A stretch of DNA of 17,115 bases. Origin: Vulcanimicrobiota bacterium (GTDB lineage: Bacteria; Vulcanimicrobiota; Vulcanimicrobiia; Eremiobacterales; Eremiobacteraceae). Location of the stretch: the NCBI GenBank assembly GCA_019232725.1, contig JAFANK010000014.1, positions 1 through 17,115 on the forward strand, read 5' to 3'. How positions within the stretch are numbered: position 1 is the stretch's first letter; each line of letters begins with the position of its first letter. Below the pieces are notes generated by a model that saw nothing but the letters and a program-made list of their open reading frames with translations, did not search any database and was not told the origin of the DNA. The position numbers were made by a program, and so were the translations under genes. Shown piece after piece: positions 14,210 to 17,115 of this stretch.

Positions 14210-14822
14210 GCCAGCGCGACAGCACGGCGGTCCGCACTTCCACCGCGAGCTCCTCTTCTGGCCGTTGGCCGTCCAGCACCATAAAACGATGCGGCTGCGC
14301 CGCCGCCAAGCGGCGATAACCTTGTGCCACCCGCTCGAAGAAGGCTGCACCTTCGCCTTCGAGCCGATCGGCACTGCGGCCGCGCAAACGCTCGCGTGAG
14401 ACAGCAAGCGGCACGTCAAGCAAAAATGTCAGATCCGGACATAAACCGCGCGCCGCATACATGGTGATGGACATGAGCGGCTCTATGGGAAGCCCGCGAC
14501 CATATCCTTGATAGGCCACGGTCGCATCCCAAAATCGGTCACATACGACAAGGCGGCCGTCGCGCAGTGCCGGCTCGATGACCTTGTCGACAAGTTCTGC
14601 GCGCGACGCGTTGAGAAGCAGGCTTTCCGTCTCCCCGGACATCTGACCGAGCGGATCGATGAGCAACTCTCGGATCTTCTCGCCAAGCGGCGTGCCGCCG
14701 GGTTCGCGCGTGAAGACAAAAGGGATCGTCGTGTCGGCGAGCGCTTCGTGTAAGCGGCGGACCTGCGTGCTTTTCCCGGCGCCCTCGACACCCTCGAAGG
14801 TGATGAAGAGACCGCCCTCTAT
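14202..14822 (-). CDS. tmk: Thymidylate kinase with an ATA start codon
   Basis: 206 residues read from ATA at 14822. Tmk phosphorylates dTMP to dTDP. The N-terminus GGLFITFEGVEGAGKST is the family P-loop (residues 10-19) and matches the usual MSGLFITFEGPEGAGKTT, so the first codon must be at 14822. Then FTREPGGTPLGEKIRELLI, CDRFWDATVAYQGYGRG (DRF) and the LID-like RGRSADRLEGEGAAFFERV. There is no ATG, GTG or TTG in frame near this start; the nearest ATG gives a 154-residue product from 14666 without P-loop. A perfect AAGGAGG (14830-14836) lies seven bases before ATA. ATA overlaps the upstream stop TAG as ATAG, so ATG there would remove that stop. It lies between the Ycf45-like ATPase and holB. 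Product identity is very sure; the start codon rests on the sequence alone. Confidence 0.95.
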   Translation of the reverse strand: MEGGLFITFEGVEGAGKSTQVRRLHEALADTTIPFVFTREPGGTPLGEKIRELLIDPLGQMSGETESLLLNASRAELVDKVIEPALRDGRLVVCDRFWDATVAYQGYGRGLPIEPLMSITMYAARGLCPDLTFLLDVPLAVSRERLRGRSADRLEGEGAAFFERVAQGYRRLAAAQPHRFMVLDGQRPEEELAVEVRTAVLSRWRG

Positions 14823-16402
14823 CGAGCGGCCTCCTTGAACACACGGACACGCCGGTTGGGTTCGACGCCTGTCGATCGTGATTGCAAGTTATACTTCTCA
14901 ACGAGCTGGTGCTGCAGTCGCCGGATATAGGATGACTGCGGCGACAGCTCGACCGGCTTGTGATGGAGCATCACCTGGTAGGTGGCCTCCTCAGCCTCGC
15001 GCAACGCCACCTCTTCCTCATCGCCCGAGGGCAGATCGAAGAGGTCTTTCAAACAGTTTTGGATCTGTGCCGTCGTGTTGGTCTTGATGGCATAAATGGG
15101 GACGTTCTGGCCCGCGATGTCGCGCAGCTTGCCGTTGTCGCGCCGTTCCAGCGCTTTGAGCGTGAGCACGACGTCGGCATCATCCCACTTGCGCGCGACC
15201 AGCGCCGGCACGCGCAAATTCGCGACCGCACGCTCGATCTTTGCGCGACTGACGCCGTAGGGGAAGATCCGCACGATGTCGCCCGTTTCTTCATCGCTGT
15301 CGTTCTCACCGAACGTCGCTTCAGCGCTCTCATAGAAGGTGCGGCGTGGCGGTGTGTACCGCGTCTGCACGGTCTCCTTTTCGGCCTCTTGCACCACCTC
15401 GACGCCGCCGCGCGCATTGCGCACGCGTACTTCCGGACGAGGTTCTTGGCCCCGCAGCATCGCGTCCACGACTTCGTCGACCGGTGAGTGGATCGCTAAC
15501 CGGTTGCGATCTTGGATCTCGATGACGACCTCGAAGGTTGGGGGCGCCTTGCGTTCGAGCACCGTCTTGCGCGTGCCGCGCCGGCGCGCTTCTTCATCGG
15601 AAAGCGTCACCGCACCGATGCCGCCGACAAGGTCGCACAGCGTCGGGTTCATGAGGATGTTCTCGAGATCGATGCCGTGCGCCGTGCCGATGAGCTGCAC
15701 GCCGCGCTCGGCGATCGTGCGAGCGGCTAGTGCTTCGGCTTCCGTGCCGATCTCGTCGATAACCACGACCTCCGGCATATGGTTCTCTACCGCCTCGATC
15801 ATCACGGCGTGTTGGTTCTGCGGCACGTCGACCTGCATGCGCCGCGCGTGCCCGATGCCGGCATGCGGCACGTCGCCGTCGCCTGCGATCTCGTTGCTCG
15901 TGTCCACGACGACGACGCGTTTGCGCAAGTCGCCGGACAGCACGCGCGCGACTTCGCGCAGCATGGTCGTCTTGCCGACGCCCGGCTTGCCGAGCAAGAG
16001 CAGCGAACGTCCGGACCGGACGACATCTAAGATGATGTCGATCGTGCCGTAGACCGCGCGGCCGACGCGGCAGGTCAGGCCGATGATCTTGCCGCTGCGG
16101 TTGCGTAGACAAGAGATGCGGTGCAGCGTCTGTTCGATGCCGGCGCGATTGTCTTTGCCGAACTCGCCAATGCGCCCCGTGACCGCGGCGATGTCATCCG
16201 GTGTGACCGGCTGCTCCGAAAGATTGCAGTAGTCGTTCGGATAGCGGGCCTCCGGCAACCGCCCCAAGTCGAGGATCACCTCGATGAGCTGGTCGAGATG
16301 GGGAAGCCGGATGAGCGCTTGGCGGATGTTCGGGGGGAAGATGTCGAGGAGGGCAGTGAGTTCCCAGTCGCTGGATGGACTCTGGGCAAGGTCCTCTTTC
16401 AA
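14819..16402 (-). CDS. Ycf45-like / SpoIIIAA-type AAA ATPase with C-terminal R3H domain
   Basis: 527 residues. The ATPase core has Walker A LLLLGKPGVGKTTM (GKPGVGKT 138-145) and Walker B EVVVIDEIGT (212-220), plus VVDTSNEIAGDGDVPH, all as in the SpoIIIAA/Ycf45 family (COG3854). The region ~300-370 is charged and probably disordered. The R3H-type end holds SYIRRLQHQLVEKYNLQSRS followed by TGVEPNRRVRVF, the common single-strand nucleic acid-binding motif. It is probably a nucleic-acid-linked ATPase; no role is firmly known. The start is TTG at 16402 with AGGTGA about seven bases upstream, overlapping the stop of the decarboxylase; a T7 run lies between. Stop TAG at 14819-14821 overlaps the ATA start of tmk. 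Confidence 0.9.
   Translation of the reverse strand: MKEDLAQSPSSDWELTALLDIFPPNIRQALIRLPHLDQLIEVILDLGRLPEARYPNDYCNLSEQPVTPDDIAAVTGRIGEFGKDNRAGIEQTLHRISCLRNRSGKIIGLTCRVGRAVYGTIDIILDVVRSGRSLLLLGKPGVGKTTMLREVARVLSGDLRKRVVVVDTSNEIAGDGDVPHAGIGHARRMQVDVPQNQHAVMIEAVENHMPEVVVIDEIGTEAEALAARTIAERGVQLIGTAHGIDLENILMNPTLCDLVGGIGAVTLSDEEARRRGTRKTVLERKAPPTFEVVIEIQDRNRLAIHSPVDEVVDAMLRGQEPRPEVRVRNARGGVEVVQEAEKETVQTRYTPPRRTFYESAEATFGENDSDEETGDIVRIFPYGVSRAKIERAVANLRVPALVARKWDDADVVLTLKALERRDNGKLRDIAGQNVPIYAIKTNTTAQIQNCLKDLFDLPSGDEEEVALREAEEATYQVMLHHKPVELSPQSSYIRRLQHQLVEKYNLQSRSTGVEPNRRVRVFKEAAR
14830..14836 (-). promoter_or_regulatory. tmk: Perfect Shine-Dalgarno AAGGAGG deciding the ATA start of tmk
   Basis: On the minus strand AAGGAGG is followed by seven bases (CCGCTCG) and then ATA. 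This is the strongest ribosome site in the window and it is at the ideal distance. It lies within the last codons (K-E-A-A-R) of the ATPase gene. It supports ATA at 14822 as the initiation codon. Confidence 0.8.
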
Positions 16403-16409
16403 AAAAACG

Positions 16410-17115
16410 TCACCTCATGGACTCGAGCACGCGAATCGTTCGCAGCTTCTCGTCGGCAGGGCCTTGGATATGCGCGCCCGCCGCGAGTTCGAGCAGCAGA
16501 TAATCGATCGTCTCCTGTGTTATACGTTCCCCCGGGCATACGACCGGTATTCCCGGTGGGTAGGGCGTCACCACCTCCGCGCACACATGGCCTGCGCTTG
16601 TTTGAAATGGAATTTCGACGTGGTCGGCGAGGAAGGCCTCCCTTGGCGTTGCCACCTGCTCGGGTATTGCCTCAAGACGCGGCCGGCTATCGTGCTCGCG
16701 TCGGCCAGCATGGCCTGCGTGCGCCGCAAAACGCTCGACACCATCCACGAGCCGGTCGATGTCAGCTTGGCGATCGCCGATCGTCACGAGCGCGACGGCG
16801 TTGTGCAGGTCCGCCATCTCGACCTGAACGTCGTGTTGCGTGCGTAAGAACGCCGCTAAATCATAGCCCGTCGCCGCGAGATCGGCGACCGTGATGACCA
16901 CACGAGTCTCATCGTAGCCGGCGACGCCGGGTCGGCCGATGTCCTCCGCACCGATGCAACGGATCCCAGCGATGGCGCGCAGGCGCGCACGTGCCTGCCG
17001 AGCCAAGGCGAGGGCCTGCGTCAGCAGCGCGGGGCCTTGTGTTGCCATCTGCATGCGCGCGACGTCCAACGATGCGATCATGACCAGCAGCGGACTCGTG
17101 CTCTGCAACACGCGC
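16410..17115 (-). CDS. Orn/Lys/Arg decarboxylase family protein, C-terminal part (gene begins outside the window)
   Basis: The last 234 residues are present and the frame stays open to the edge. RVLQSTSPLLVMIASLDVARM is the segment that follows the PLP-lysine in the family's large domain. The C-terminal domain includes SAGHVCAEVVTPYPPGIPVV and CPGERITQETIDYLLLE, the usual PYPPGIPxxxPGE hallmark of PF03711. It is of the compact type without the long E. coli-like extension, like Bacillus SpeA/YaaO. PLP-dependent decarboxylation of arginine, lysine or ornithine is expected, but the substrate cannot be told. It leads directly to the ATPase - tmk - holB genes, seven bases before the ATPase start. 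The catalytic lysine and N-terminal domain lie outside the window. Confidence 0.92.
   Translation of the reverse strand, partial: RVLQSTSPLLVMIASLDVARMQMATQGPALLTQALALARQARARLRAIAGIRCIGAEDIGRPGVAGYDETRVVITVADLAATGYDLAAFLRTQHDVQVEMADLHNAVALVTIGDRQADIDRLVDGVERFAAHAGHAGRREHDSRPRLEAIPEQVATPREAFLADHVEIPFQTSAGHVCAEVVTPYPPGIPVVCPGERITQETIDYLLLELAAGAHIQGPADEKLRTIRVLESMR

Noticed and set aside
14210..14419. Longer delta' starting at 14419
   Set aside because: It overlaps the end of tmk in another frame; GTG at 14209 fits the family N-terminus and overlaps the tmk stop.
14202..14666. Thymidylate kinase starting at the first ATG in frame (14666)
   Set aside because: This lacks the P-loop, which is intact in the same frame upstream.
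16401..16407. Run of seven A (T7 on the minus strand) before the ATPase start
   Set aside because: No stem precedes it, so it is not a terminator. It is noted as a possible homopolymer error, but the TTG start with AGGTGA works as it is.
16121..16894. 257-residue plus-strand frame opposite the ATPase/decarboxylase genes
   Set aside because: It spans the junction of two clear genes on the other strand and has Arg/Pro-rich shadow composition.
1..17115. tRNA/rRNA genes, CRISPR arrays, insertion sequences, attachment sites
   Set aside because: None recognised on either strand; all gaps between genes are under about 180 bases.

Overview
The window reads as a high-GC, gene-dense bacterial chromosome segment with no RNA genes, mobile elements or CRISPR array. 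It has 18 protein genes, two of them cut by the window edges, plus one probable 15-codon leader ORF. A TonB-type protein and several exported proteins imply a diderm cell. The decarboxylase - R3H ATPase - tmk - holB order resembles the Bacillus yaaO - tmk - ... - holB locus, and the R3H ATPase resembles cyanobacterial/plastid Ycf45. Together these suggest a deep-branching Terrabacteria-side lineage; Eremiobacterota (WPS-2) would fit, but this is inference from gene style and not from a marker phylogeny.

Layout. (1) 1-868, minus strand: a secreted protein of unknown function, then the start of a class A beta-lactamase-like serine hydrolase. (2) 1041-3576, plus: arginase, PiT phosphate permease and a DUF47/PhoU-like partner, tightly spaced. 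(3) 3700-4182, plus: a small exported His/Asp-rich protein with its own TATAAT box. (4) 7706-4208, minus: DUF169 protein, TonB-like protein, epoxyqueuosine reductase QueG with HEAT repeats, and a UPF0173 metallo-hydrolase. (5) 7763-8041, plus: a short glutaredoxin-like protein. (6) 11331-8067, minus: MscS-type channel, YchF ATPase and glutamate dehydrogenase. (7) 11453-13124, plus: DUF151 nuclease-like protein, a leader ORF, methylthioadenosine phosphorylase and a small membrane protein. (8) 17115-13121, minus: Orn/Lys/Arg decarboxylase (3' part), Ycf45-like ATPase, thymidylate kinase and DNA polymerase III delta'.

The most unusual signal concerns start codons. Three well-conserved genes lack any ATG, GTG or TTG at the expected place. 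tmk has an AAGGAGG Shine-Dalgarno seven bases before ATA, in an ATAG overlap where an ATG would destroy the stop codon of the upstream gene. The arginase has GAGG nine bases before ACG. queG has no acceptable start at all; either it uses something unusual or one base is missing after a GTGA overlap with tonB. Standard gene callers would truncate these proteins, and the tmk product would lose its P-loop.

The genes are mostly housekeeping: nitrogen and polyamine metabolism (arginase, glutamate dehydrogenase, decarboxylase, MTA phosphorylase), phosphate uptake, tRNA modification and DNA replication. No intergenic stretch exceeds about 180 bases, and no terminator with a T-tract was found.
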